From: Butyrivibrio sp. MB2005
GTDB lineage: Bacteria; Bacillota; Clostridia; Lachnospirales; Lachnospiraceae
Length of the DNA: 64,000 nt
Direction of reading: 5' to 3'
Assembly: GCF_000424285.1 (NCBI RefSeq)
Contig: NZ_AUJP01000009.1
Span: forward strand, 173,122-237,121
The position numbers and the translations under genes were made by a program. Below are positions 28,098 through 36,639 of this stretch, in pieces; the stretch's first letter is position 1, and each line of letters begins with the position of its first letter. Under the pieces are notes generated by a model. That model saw only the letters and a list, made by a program, of their open reading frames with translations. It was not told where the DNA came from and ran no database searches.

Positions 28098-29510
28098 ATG
28101 GGTTTTAGAAAAAAACCTTTGAAAAGAAGCATATTTCTCTTTATTCTTGGATTCATAACCTTACTATGCCTTGTCCTCAGCGTTATGACATATCGCACCT
28201 TTAATACTTCCATTTATGAGTCTTATGACAGGCGTATGACGGATATCCTCAATTATGTGTACAGTAATATTGATGTTGAGGATCTGTCTGTATGTGTGGA
28301 AACCAGTGTAGAGTCTGAAAAATTTAAAGAGATGATGACTTTCATGGATTCCATAATGGAAGACTTTGAAATCGATTTTCTTTATATTGTGCGCCCTATG
28401 ATGGATAGGGATCCTATCACTGTTATGAATATTTTCTCTGCCGATACGGCTGAAGGCAGGGCAACAGATCCCGACGGGTATTATTTGGGTCTCATATTAG
28501 ATGATGTATATGAGGAAAAGGATATCATCACATACAATGATGCGTTACAGAGGGATACAATCTCATATTTTAAGAACTTTTCCACCTGGGGATATGAATA
28601 TACAGCCACAATGCCGCTTATAAACAGTAAGGGCGAGCATTATGCTCTTCTTTGTGTCGATATTGGTGTTGAGGACGTGGAGAGAGCAATCCAGACCTAC
28701 ACAATTATTAATATTATTCTGATTGTTACGCTAGGTATTCTTTTCATGATCATATTTATCGTGTGGATGAATCACAATGTTACAGAGCCTATCGGTCAGC
28801 TTGAAAAGAGCGTGGTTTCCTTTGCCATGAGGAGTCATGAGCAGAAGAATCCGGAGCTTCTTAGCTATGATGATCCGCATATTCACTCCCATAACGAGGT
28901 TGAATCTCTGGCTAACGCAGTTAATCAGATGTCAAATGACATGCAGCTCTATGCGAAGAATATTCTCGATGCCGAGGGTCAGGTTCAGGTAATGAGGACC
29001 AAGGTAAGCCACATGGATATAGTGGCCTATCAGGATGCTCTTACCCATGTAAAAAACAAGGCGTGGTATGACAAGATTGAGTCTCGTGTGAATAATGATA
29101 TAGAAAATGGCACAGCCCGGTTTGGCATTGTTATGGTGGACCTTAACTGCCTTAAGCAGATCAATGATACCTATGGTCACGAGCATGGAAACGAGTATAT
29201 TTTCGGATCCTGCCACCAGATATGTATAATTTTCGATCATTCGCCTGTTTTCAGAGTTGGCGGTGATGAGTTTGTAGTTTTGCTTGAAAATCGTGACTAC
29301 GACGACAGAGAAAAGCTTATAAAGGCTCTTAAAGACGCTTTTGCCAAATCTGCAGATGATTCGAAGAGAGAGCCGTGGGATTGCTATTCGGCAGCTATCG
29401 GTGTTTCAATATTTGATGCTACAACCGATAAGACGATGAATGACGTATTTAAGCGGGCAGATGAGGCTATGTATAAAGACAAGGTAGCTTCGAAAAAGGC
29501 AAGGCAGTGA
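28098..29510 (+). CDS. membrane diguanylate cyclase with extracellular sensor
   Basis: 470 aa: TM1 (about 12-32), extracellular sensor (about 33-198), TM2 (about 202-225), a HAMP-like linker, a short coiled coil and GGDEF (about 305-470) with GGDEF at 388-392 and DLNCLKQINDTYGHEHGN. Makes c-di-GMP. The arginine of the RxxD inhibition site is absent (IIFD), so it may escape product inhibition, unlike the cyclase at the left edge. It sits alone between the importer and the GH78-GH2 genes. Confidence 0.93.
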   Translation: MGFRKKPLKRSIFLFILGFITLLCLVLSVMTYRTFNTSIYESYDRRMTDILNYVYSNIDVEDLSVCVETSVESEKFKEMMTFMDSIMEDFEIDFLYIVRPMMDRDPITVMNIFSADTAEGRATDPDGYYLGLILDDVYEEKDIITYNDALQRDTISYFKNFSTWGYEYTATMPLINSKGEHYALLCVDIGVEDVERAIQTYTIINIILIVTLGILFMIIFIVWMNHNVTEPIGQLEKSVVSFAMRSHEQKNPELLSYDDPHIHSHNEVESLANAVNQMSNDMQLYAKNILDAEGQVQVMRTKVSHMDIVAYQDALTHVKNKAWYDKIESRVNNDIENGTARFGIVMVDLNCLKQINDTYGHEHGNEYIFGSCHQICIIFDHSPVFRVGGDEFVVLLENRDYDDREKLIKALKDAFAKSADDSKREPWDCYSAAIGVSIFDATTDKTMNDVFKRADEAMYKDKVASKKARQ

Positions 29511-29886
29511 TGTCACGATGGATGCAGGCGGCAGCATAAACGCCAACATAACGGACAAGAGTGCCGTAAAGCCCACATGGGAAACGTGTGCGCATGTATG
29601 GGATTTGTCACAGATGGCAACACAACTGAATTGAAATGAGTTTTAAGGAGCTTCACGATGCTGAGGTTCCTTTTTTATATTTTGAAAATGGTTTTTGATA
29701 TTTTCAAATGAATATATGAGATAAACCGGCTTAAAAAATGTCGGGTTTTACTGAAAAGCACCTATGGAAAGCAGGAGTGGTTTTTATGTACCATTAAGTG
29801 ATAAGAGTATGATAAGAGGTGCGTGTACCTGTCATGGTGACAGATACCGCAAAATGTATAGGAACTAATTCCGGAAAGGACTGAAC
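29511..29886 (+). other. gene-poor region with small open frame and terminator
   Basis: 376 bp. An open frame of 38 codons at 29518-29634 (MDAGGSINANITDKS...) has a coding-like composition but no clear ribosome site; it could be a vestige. A terminator lies at 29645-29676. The remaining 210 bp before the GH78 gene must hold its promoter, but no convincing -35/-10 pair was found. Confidence 0.4.
29645..29676 (+). terminator. terminator after diguanylate cyclase gene
   Basis: AAGGAGCTTCA and TGAGGTTCCTT pair over 11 bp (two wobbles) around CGATGC, followed by TTTT. Confidence 0.75.
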
Positions 29887-32664
29887 ATGCTGATTAAAGA
29901 GATGAAAATAAATGGGGTAAAAGAGCCCATAGGATACCTTACAGAATACCTTACTGCGACCTTTAAGATCACGGATACTAAATCTCACAAGGCGGATATA
30001 TGCAGGCTGGAGGTAGCGCAGGACGAGAATTTTGATGATATCATTTTCACAGAAGATAATGCCAGCCCTATAGGGACAGCTATAAATATCGAATTAAAGC
30101 CAAGAAGCCGTTATTTCTTCCGCGCCTATGTCAAGGGAGATATGGGAGATGAGGCGACAGGAATATCCTTTTTTGAGACAGGTAAAATGGAAGATGAATG
30201 GGCTGCGGACTGGATAACAGCAGGGAAGGGTGACCTTCATCCCATACTTCGCAAGACCTTCACCACGGAGAAGGATGTAAAACGTGCCAGACTCTATATC
30301 TGCGGTGTAGGCCTGTTTGAGGCATACCTAAATGGTGAGAAGGTGGGGGATGAGTATCTTACTCCTTATGTGACCAATTATGAAAAAGGGATTCAGATCA
30401 TTACTTTTCCTGTAGAAAAGTACCTGCAGGGCGGCAGAGAGAATGCCTTGGAAATATATCTGGCAAAGGGATGGTATATGGGAACCTTTGGCCTTGAAGG
30501 GACAAAAGAAAACTTCGGGAATCAGATGGCAGCCATCGCTGAGCTTCACATTGAGTATGAAGCCGGAAGTGAACTGATAAAAACTGACGGTTCCTGGGAA
30601 TACAGGGGCTCTGATTTTGAGGATACAGGTATATATGACGGTGAAGTATTAAACAGAACACTATGGGATGGAAAAGAAAACGAATGGAAGAGTGTGTCGG
30701 TAATTTCTGAACCTCAGGATGACAAGGGCACCGCTAACCTTGTAAAAAAGAACCTCAGGGACAGACTCTCCATCCCCGTAGTTGTCAGAGAAGAGATAAA
30801 TGCAAAAGAAGTTATTGCCACACCCTCCGGGGAGAGTGTGGTGGATTTTGGCCAAAATTTCGCAGGATTCGTCGAATTTAAGGCCGATTTCCCCAAGGGC
30901 ACAAGAATTGTACTTAACTTCGGTGAAATCCTCCAGAAGGGCAATTTCTACAATGATAATTACAGAGAGGCAAAATCTGAATACGTTTATGTCTCCGGGG
31001 GAGAGAAGGAGACGGTAAGAGCACATTTCACCTTCTTCGGATTCAGATATATGAAAGTCTCAGGGTGGCCGGGAGAGATTAGCACCAAATATTTTACCGG
31101 AAAAGTATTGTGCTCTGATGTAGAAAGAACCGGGTTTATTGAGACAGGCAATGCAAAGATAAACAGACTCTATGAAAACACTTTGTGGGGCCTGTATTCC
31201 AATTTTATAGACATGCCGACCGACTGTCCCCAGAGAAATGAGAGGCTGGGCTGGACAGGCGATGCGCAGGTATTCTCTGCAACCGCAACCTACCACACTG
31301 ATACCCTTGCTTTTTTCAGAAAGTTCAACAAAGACCTGAGGGATGAACAGGAGCTTATAGACGGTGCAATCCCCAATTATGTGCCTAATATAGGCCATAA
31401 GAAGGATGCAGGTCCTATATGGGGAGATGTGGGTACAATTGAACCCTGGAATCTCTACAATGCCTATGGGGATAAGGAATTCTTGAGATCAGCCTATCCG
31501 ATGATGAAGGACTGGGTTGATTATATAGACAGAGAGGATGCAAAGAGGGGTGAAAGAAAATACATCAATGATTTCTCCTTCACTTTCGGTGACTGGCTTG
31601 CACTGGACGGGGCTACTGAAACCAGCTTCAAGGGCAGCACAGAGGATGCATATCTAAGTACTGTGTATGATTACAGATCTGCGGTCATAGTGGCTGATGC
31701 GGCGAAAATACTGGGGTATGAGCAGGATGAGATGAAATACAGAGCCCATGCCGAAAAAATCCGTGAGGCAATTTTAAATGAGTATTTCACCCCCAACGGA
31801 CGTCTTGCAATGGATTCACAGACGGGGATTCTTGTGGCACTTAAGTTTGGCATCTGCAAAGACAGGGAGAAGCTCATATCGCAGCTTAAAGCCAGATTTA
31901 AAAAGGATATGTACAAGATCAAGGGAGGCTTTGTCGGAGCTACCATGATGTGCACCGTTCTTGGTGAGAATGATATGTCAGACATTGCCTATGATTTTCT
32001 CTTTAACGAGAGCTTCCCGGGATGGCTCTACGAGGTGAATCTTGGAGCAACTACCATCTGGGAGAGATGGAACTCTGTCCTTGAGGACGGCACAATATCT
32101 CCTACAGGCATGAACTCGCTAAATCATTATTCCTACGGTTCTGTCGAGGAATTCATGTACGCTTATGCTGCGGGAATAAGACCTAAAACCGCAGGATACA
32201 GAGAGATAATTATAGATCCGCATCCGGACGTGAGACTAAAGTTCCTTAATGCTTCCTACAACAGTGTCAGAGGAAAGATTGTATGCGAGTGGAAGATTCG
32301 TGATGATGGAGATATCAGCCTCCATGTGGAGATCCCCTTCGGAACCCATGCAACTCTTCATCTTCCGGGGAATTCATCCGAACCGGTAAAGGAGCTTGAA
32401 AGCGGAGTGTATGATATTACCTACACACCTGACAGAGATTACAGGAAGCCCTTTGGATGGGATTGCAGACTTTCAAGACTTGCAGGTAATGCAGATGCTA
32501 AGAACATTCTCAAAAAGTATGTTCCGCCCCTTGCGGGAATGATGCATGACCCTGAGACAGCATGCAATACCTTCAGAGAGCTTTCCCATATGGGATTTTT
32601 GCCGATTGACCCTGAGGGACTTAAAAAAGCAGTGGCAGAGCTGGAGGAAGTTATTGCACTGTGA
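29887..32664 (+). CDS. alpha-L-rhamnosidase, GH78, cytoplasmic
   Basis: 925 aa, close to full family length, without signal peptide. N-terminal beta domains include the Bac_rhamnosid N region (RARLYICGVGLFEAYLNGEKVGDEYLTP). The (alpha/alpha)6 catalytic domain has DCPQRNERLGWTGDAQ (446-461) with conserved acids D446, E452 and D459, and a late glutamate in TTIWERW. SLNHYSYGSVEEFMY begins the last helices. About 60 residues after the beta-sandwich (YVPPLAGMMHDPETA onward) are an extra tail. It removes terminal L-rhamnose from rhamnogalacturonan-type oligosaccharides and is followed 38 bp later by GH2. Confidence 0.93.
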   Translation: MLIKEMKINGVKEPIGYLTEYLTATFKITDTKSHKADICRLEVAQDENFDDIIFTEDNASPIGTAINIELKPRSRYFFRAYVKGDMGDEATGISFFETGKMEDEWAADWITAGKGDLHPILRKTFTTEKDVKRARLYICGVGLFEAYLNGEKVGDEYLTPYVTNYEKGIQIITFPVEKYLQGGRENALEIYLAKGWYMGTFGLEGTKENFGNQMAAIAELHIEYEAGSELIKTDGSWEYRGSDFEDTGIYDGEVLNRTLWDGKENEWKSVSVISEPQDDKGTANLVKKNLRDRLSIPVVVREEINAKEVIATPSGESVVDFGQNFAGFVEFKADFPKGTRIVLNFGEILQKGNFYNDNYREAKSEYVYVSGGEKETVRAHFTFFGFRYMKVSGWPGEISTKYFTGKVLCSDVERTGFIETGNAKINRLYENTLWGLYSNFIDMPTDCPQRNERLGWTGDAQVFSATATYHTDTLAFFRKFNKDLRDEQELIDGAIPNYVPNIGHKKDAGPIWGDVGTIEPWNLYNAYGDKEFLRSAYPMMKDWVDYIDREDAKRGERKYINDFSFTFGDWLALDGATETSFKGSTEDAYLSTVYDYRSAVIVADAAKILGYEQDEMKYRAHAEKIREAILNEYFTPNGRLAMDSQTGILVALKFGICKDREKLISQLKARFKKDMYKIKGGFVGATMMCTVLGENDMSDIAYDFLFNESFPGWLYEVNLGATTIWERWNSVLEDGTISPTGMNSLNHYSYGSVEEFMYAYAAGIRPKTAGYREIIIDPHPDVRLKFLNASYNSVRGKIVCEWKIRDDGDISLHVEIPFGTHATLHLPGNSSEPVKELESGVYDITYTPDRDYRKPFGWDCRLSRLAGNADAKNILKKYVPPLAGMMHDPETACNTFRELSHMGFLPIDPEGLKKAVAELEEVIAL

Positions 32665-32702
32665 ATGACAGATAATAACAATACAGGAAAGAGAGTGAAC
32701 AA

Positions 32703-35153
32703 ATGAAAAAACAGCTTTTTAACGATAACTGGAAATTCTGGAAGGGCGGGGATGCATTCGCTCTTATCTGGAGCGTGCCGGAGGACGCGCAGGACGTGAC
32801 ACTTCCCCATGATGCCATGATTCATGAGAAGGCTCATAAAGAAAGCCCAAACAGCGGAATGACAGGCTACCGCGACGGGGACTACTACACTTATGTGAAA
32901 GAGCTTAATTACTCTCCGGCGGAGACAGGAGAGAATGTTATCCTCCAATTTGAAGGAGTCTATAAGGATGCATTCGTTTTTGTTAACGGGGAATTTGCAG
33001 GAAAAGAGCACAGTGGCTACACCACCTTTAACGTGGATATCAGTGATTTTCTGAAGGAAGGAACAAATGAGATCCGGGTTCAGGTCCATAACGGGGATAT
33101 GCCCAACAGCAGGTGGTATTCGGGCGGCGGAATCTATCGTGACGTATATCTTCTGACTTCTGAAAAACTGTGCATAAAACCTGACGGTGTGAAGATCCGC
33201 ACAGAAAATGCGGATGAGGATGAGGCAGTCATCAATGTCAGAAGCAGTATCGTAAACGGAAGGTTCTTAAGAGAGAAAATATTCATAACCACAAAAATTT
33301 ACGATCCGGATGGAAGTGCAGTAGCATCAGACACTGCTACTATGACGTTCATGACCGGTGAAAAGAGAGATGTGAGTCGCAGAATAACCGTGATGAAGCC
33401 GAAGCTCTGGAGTGATGAATCTCCGGCTATGTATCGCTACGAAATGACAATTTCTGACCGTCAGGGAAAGGAGATTGACCGCGAAGAAGGCGCATTCGGT
33501 ATCAGAATCATCTCCCTTGATTCAAAGCGCGGCCTTCGTGTAAACGGAAAAGAGGTGAAGCTCAGAGGAGCCTGCATACACCATGACAACGGTATAATCG
33601 GCGCTGCGACCTATGAGATGGCTGAGTATCGCCGGGTATATCTTATGAAAAAAGCGGGCTTTAATGCCATCAGAATGTCACACCATCCCATGTCTCCTGC
33701 TATGCTTAGAGCCTGCGATGAACTTGGCATCTATGTTATGGATGAGCTCACCGATATGTGGAATCACGGCAAGGGCCAGTACGATTACGGAATGAGCTTT
33801 GATGATTCGTGGAGACATGACCTTGAGCTTATGGTAAAAAAGGATTACAACCACCCTTGTGTTATTCTTTACTCCATAGGCAATGAGATACCTGAAATAG
33901 GCCTTGAGCACGGCTCGCGCACAGCTTACGAGATAAGCTCTCTTTTCCATGAACTTGATGACACAAGATATACCACAGCAGGAATTAACGGCATTTTTGC
34001 AGCAAGCGATCGCATTCCTGAGATTATGTCAGACCTCAAAAAGGATGGAAAAGTTGATGGAAACGTCAATGACTTTATGAGTGTGATGCATGATTTCATG
34101 GACGAAATAGTGAAGCACAGGGCCATATCGGAAACACTTGATGCTGCCACTGCATCTTTGGACGTTGCTGGCTACAACTATATGACAGCCAGATATGAGC
34201 CGGACGGGAAGGAATATCCCGACAGAGTGATAGTCGGAAGTGAGACCTATCCTCCGGAAATCGCAAGAAACTGGGCAGAAATCAAAAAGTATCATCACGT
34301 CATCGGTGATTTTACCTGGACAGGATGGGATTATATAGGAGAAGCCGGAGTCGGAATTCCGGCCTATAAATTCGGAGAGGGCGGCTTTGGAGCCCAGTTC
34401 CCCTGCCAGCTGGCATATTGCGGTGATTTTGACATAACAGGCTACAGAAGACCTGCATCCTATTTCAGGGAGGCTGTATTCGGTCTTAGAAAAGATCCCT
34501 ATATTACGGTTCAGAGCCCTTCTCATTACGGTGAGGAAGTAATAAAAACCGCATGGGTTATAAGTGACAGTATCCCTTCCTGGACTTATCCGGGATTTGA
34601 GAATAAACCTGTCATCGTTGAAGTCTATGCTGCAGGAGATGAAGTGGAACTATTAAGAAACGGTGAATCTCTTGGAAGAAAGAAATCAGGCGAGGCCGCA
34701 GGCTACATAACAGTTTTCGAGACGGAATATGAACCCGGTGAGCTCACAGCCGTATGCTATGAGAACGGAAAAGAGATTGGCAGAAATACTCTTAAAACAA
34801 CAAAAGAAGCAGCAAAACTCGCGATAGTAAGAGAAGACGAGAGCTTTTTCGCAGGAGAGACATTAAAGCCCATTTGCGACAATGGAAAGCTGATATACCT
34901 GAACGTGCTTCTTGAAGATGAAAGCGGAGAGCTTGTCCAAAATGCAGATGAGGAACTGACAGTTACCTGTGAGGGCGCTGAGGTTCTCGGGTTTGGAAGC
35001 GGAGATCACAAACCCTCCCATAACTATGATGAAAAGGTAACGGACTCTTTCCTTGGAAGGGCACAGATAATCCTTCTTGAAGATGAGGCTGACAAAGAGA
35101 TCAGTGTAAAGGTCTCTTCAAAGTCTGGACTTACAGGTGAGCTCATGCTATAA
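32703..35153 (+). CDS. glycoside hydrolase family 2 (beta-galactosidase-like), cytoplasmic
   Basis: 816 aa, no signal peptide. Sugar-binding N domain (1-150), immunoglobulin-like domain (about 155-265), TIM barrel (about 270-560), then C-terminal domains of the kind called DUF4982 and a second beta domain. Acid/base E395 in YSIGNEIPE; nucleophile E514 in VIVGSETYPP. RWYSGGGIYRDVYL is a family mark. Lying behind the rhamnosidase, it may remove beta-galactosyl or beta-uronyl residues from pectin side chains. GAAAGAGAG precedes the ATG. It ends 16 bp from the convergent AraC gene. Confidence 0.9.
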   Translation: MKKQLFNDNWKFWKGGDAFALIWSVPEDAQDVTLPHDAMIHEKAHKESPNSGMTGYRDGDYYTYVKELNYSPAETGENVILQFEGVYKDAFVFVNGEFAGKEHSGYTTFNVDISDFLKEGTNEIRVQVHNGDMPNSRWYSGGGIYRDVYLLTSEKLCIKPDGVKIRTENADEDEAVINVRSSIVNGRFLREKIFITTKIYDPDGSAVASDTATMTFMTGEKRDVSRRITVMKPKLWSDESPAMYRYEMTISDRQGKEIDREEGAFGIRIISLDSKRGLRVNGKEVKLRGACIHHDNGIIGAATYEMAEYRRVYLMKKAGFNAIRMSHHPMSPAMLRACDELGIYVMDELTDMWNHGKGQYDYGMSFDDSWRHDLELMVKKDYNHPCVILYSIGNEIPEIGLEHGSRTAYEISSLFHELDDTRYTTAGINGIFAASDRIPEIMSDLKKDGKVDGNVNDFMSVMHDFMDEIVKHRAISETLDAATASLDVAGYNYMTARYEPDGKEYPDRVIVGSETYPPEIARNWAEIKKYHHVIGDFTWTGWDYIGEAGVGIPAYKFGEGGFGAQFPCQLAYCGDFDITGYRRPASYFREAVFGLRKDPYITVQSPSHYGEEVIKTAWVISDSIPSWTYPGFENKPVIVEVYAAGDEVELLRNGESLGRKKSGEAAGYITVFETEYEPGELTAVCYENGKEIGRNTLKTTKEAAKLAIVREDESFFAGETLKPICDNGKLIYLNVLLEDESGELVQNADEELTVTCEGAEVLGFGSGDHKPSHNYDEKVTDSFLGRAQIILLEDEADKEISVKVSSKSGLTGELML

Positions 35154-35169
35154 AAATGGGAATCCGGGC

Positions 35170-36288
35170 TTACTCTTCCCTGAAAGGAATGAGCCTGTCT
35201 CCATGGCTGTTACTGTGCCTGTAGCTCTGAGGTGACATATGATATTCACCACGGAAAACCCTTGAAAAATGGTCGGCGGAATTGTAGCCCACACGGTCTG
35301 CGATTTCGCTGATTTTCATATTTGTATTTAGCAGGTATTCCTTTGCGTCGGAGAGCCTTAGCTGTTTTATCAGTGTGGTGAAGTTATAGCCCGTATTCTG
35401 TCTGATAAGGCTGCTTAAGTGGGGCTCGCTGTAATGAAAGAACTCTGACAGGGACTTCAAGGTGAGAGTTCGGTAGTTGTGCTCTATATATCGTAAAACA
35501 AGTGAAAAATCCGTCCCAACCTTGTAGTCATGGAACTGAATGGTACTTGAATAATTGCGAAGGAGCTCTGTCATCATCAGATTTATCCAGTTAATGCAGC
35601 AGTTGTTGCTGTAATCATCCGTCTTATAGCACTCTATCATTGCATGTCTTATGTAATTCTCTATATTTGTATCCCGCCCGACAAAAAACTGAAGATAGTT
35701 CTCCTTTGATTCATCCTGAAGGATGGTCCTGAAGAATTGCGATAAAAGATCCTTTCTTGACATGAGTGAGAAAAAGTTGGTATTGAAGGTACTTTTTCTG
35801 AGCATTATGCAGAATATTGTGGAGGAATCATCATCTATCGTTATGTCATGCTCGGAAGATGGCGCAATTATACACATCTCCCCTGCGCCCATCTTGTGAG
35901 TCTCGCCGTCGAAGAAAAAGCTGCAGCTGCCTTCTGCAACGTAGTCCAGCTCGAAGTAGTTGTGCATATGGGATGAAGGTCTCGTATACCTGGGATGCCT
36001 TATGATGAATACATCGCGATTGGGCGGAATGATCTCATTCTCTGTCACAGTGTATCTGCTGGGAGAAGGGGTGACCACGAGATATAAAGAGTCGATTATT
36101 TTGTTGAAATCTGCGGTTGAGGTGGACTCATTCCACACCGGCTTTGGCATCTTTGGCTTTTGATTCGACAGAAGATGGTTAACGGATAGATAATTGATGA
36201 GTTCATTAAACTGCATACGCTCCCCCATCTTGTGGTAGCGTTCCGTCATGAACCTCTGATATTCTCCGATACTGATATATTGTTCCAT
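35170..36288 (-). CDS. AraC family transcriptional regulator with cupin domain
   Basis: 372 aa. An N-terminal extension (1-90) precedes the cupin part (HMHNYFELDYVAEGSCSFFFDGE, MGAGEMCIIAPSSEHDI). The C-terminal about 100 residues hold the double helix-turn-helix (LKSLSEFFHYSEPHLSSLIRQNTGYNF; MKISEIADRVGYNSADHFSRVFR). Divergent from the kinase operon at 36640 and convergent with GH2, so it may govern either sugar locus. Confidence 0.92.
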   Translation of the reverse strand: MEQYISIGEYQRFMTERYHKMGERMQFNELINYLSVNHLLSNQKPKMPKPVWNESTSTADFNKIIDSLYLVVTPSPSRYTVTENEIIPPNRDVFIIRHPRYTRPSSHMHNYFELDYVAEGSCSFFFDGETHKMGAGEMCIIAPSSEHDITIDDDSSTIFCIMLRKSTFNTNFFSLMSRKDLLSQFFRTILQDESKENYLQFFVGRDTNIENYIRHAMIECYKTDDYSNNCCINWINLMMTELLRNYSSTIQFHDYKVGTDFSLVLRYIEHNYRTLTLKSLSEFFHYSEPHLSSLIRQNTGYNFTTLIKQLRLSDAKEYLLNTNMKISEIADRVGYNSADHFSRVFRGEYHMSPQSYRHSNSHGDRLIPFREE

Positions 36289-36639
36289 GATCTCCTCCGC
36301 CGGATAATTGACCTGTCGCCTGCCGAAGGGGCAGGTTTGTATTTTCTTCTATCAATTGTACTACATAATCTTAAAAAATGTCGGATTGGAGTTCGGTAAT
36401 GCTGTGTGAATTTTTTTAAAATAGCTCTAATATAAGGACACAGCGCAAACGTTTATACGGAGGGATGCTCTACAGAGAGGGTCCGGGAGAAGAGATAAGG
36501 AAAGCTCAGAGCTATTTACAAATTGTAGATACAATATATAGAGCCGTTGAAGAGAGTGAATATTCTGTTCCCGGGAAAAAGAGCAAAACCGGAGAGATTA
36601 GTAAATTGGAATGGGTATTATCGTTCCAAGGAGTTTAAT
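36289..36639. promoter_or_regulatory. divergent control region AraC / two-component operon
   Basis: 351 bp. A hairpin CCTGCC-GAAGG-GGCAGG lies near 36327-36343, in the AraC 5' leader (minus strand). CGCAAACGTTTA near 36448-36459 faintly resembles a CcpA (cre) half-site pair but misses the consensus at one end. The plus-strand frame upstream of 36640 stays open back to a TTG at 36547, but that segment has no ribosome site. Confidence 0.35.

Noticed and set aside
29511..29640. c-di-GMP (GEMM) riboswitch after the diguanylate cyclase
   Set aside because: GC-rich stretch looked structured, but the conserved GEMM core and tetraloop pairing could not be found.
32439..33089. Minus-strand open frame across the GH78-GH2 junction
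   Set aside because: Covers the ends of two well supported genes; no start signal or recognisable domain.
36440..36470. CcpA cre site upstream of the kinase gene
   Set aside because: Only the central part resembles the consensus; one outer half is missing, so it is mentioned only as faint similarity.
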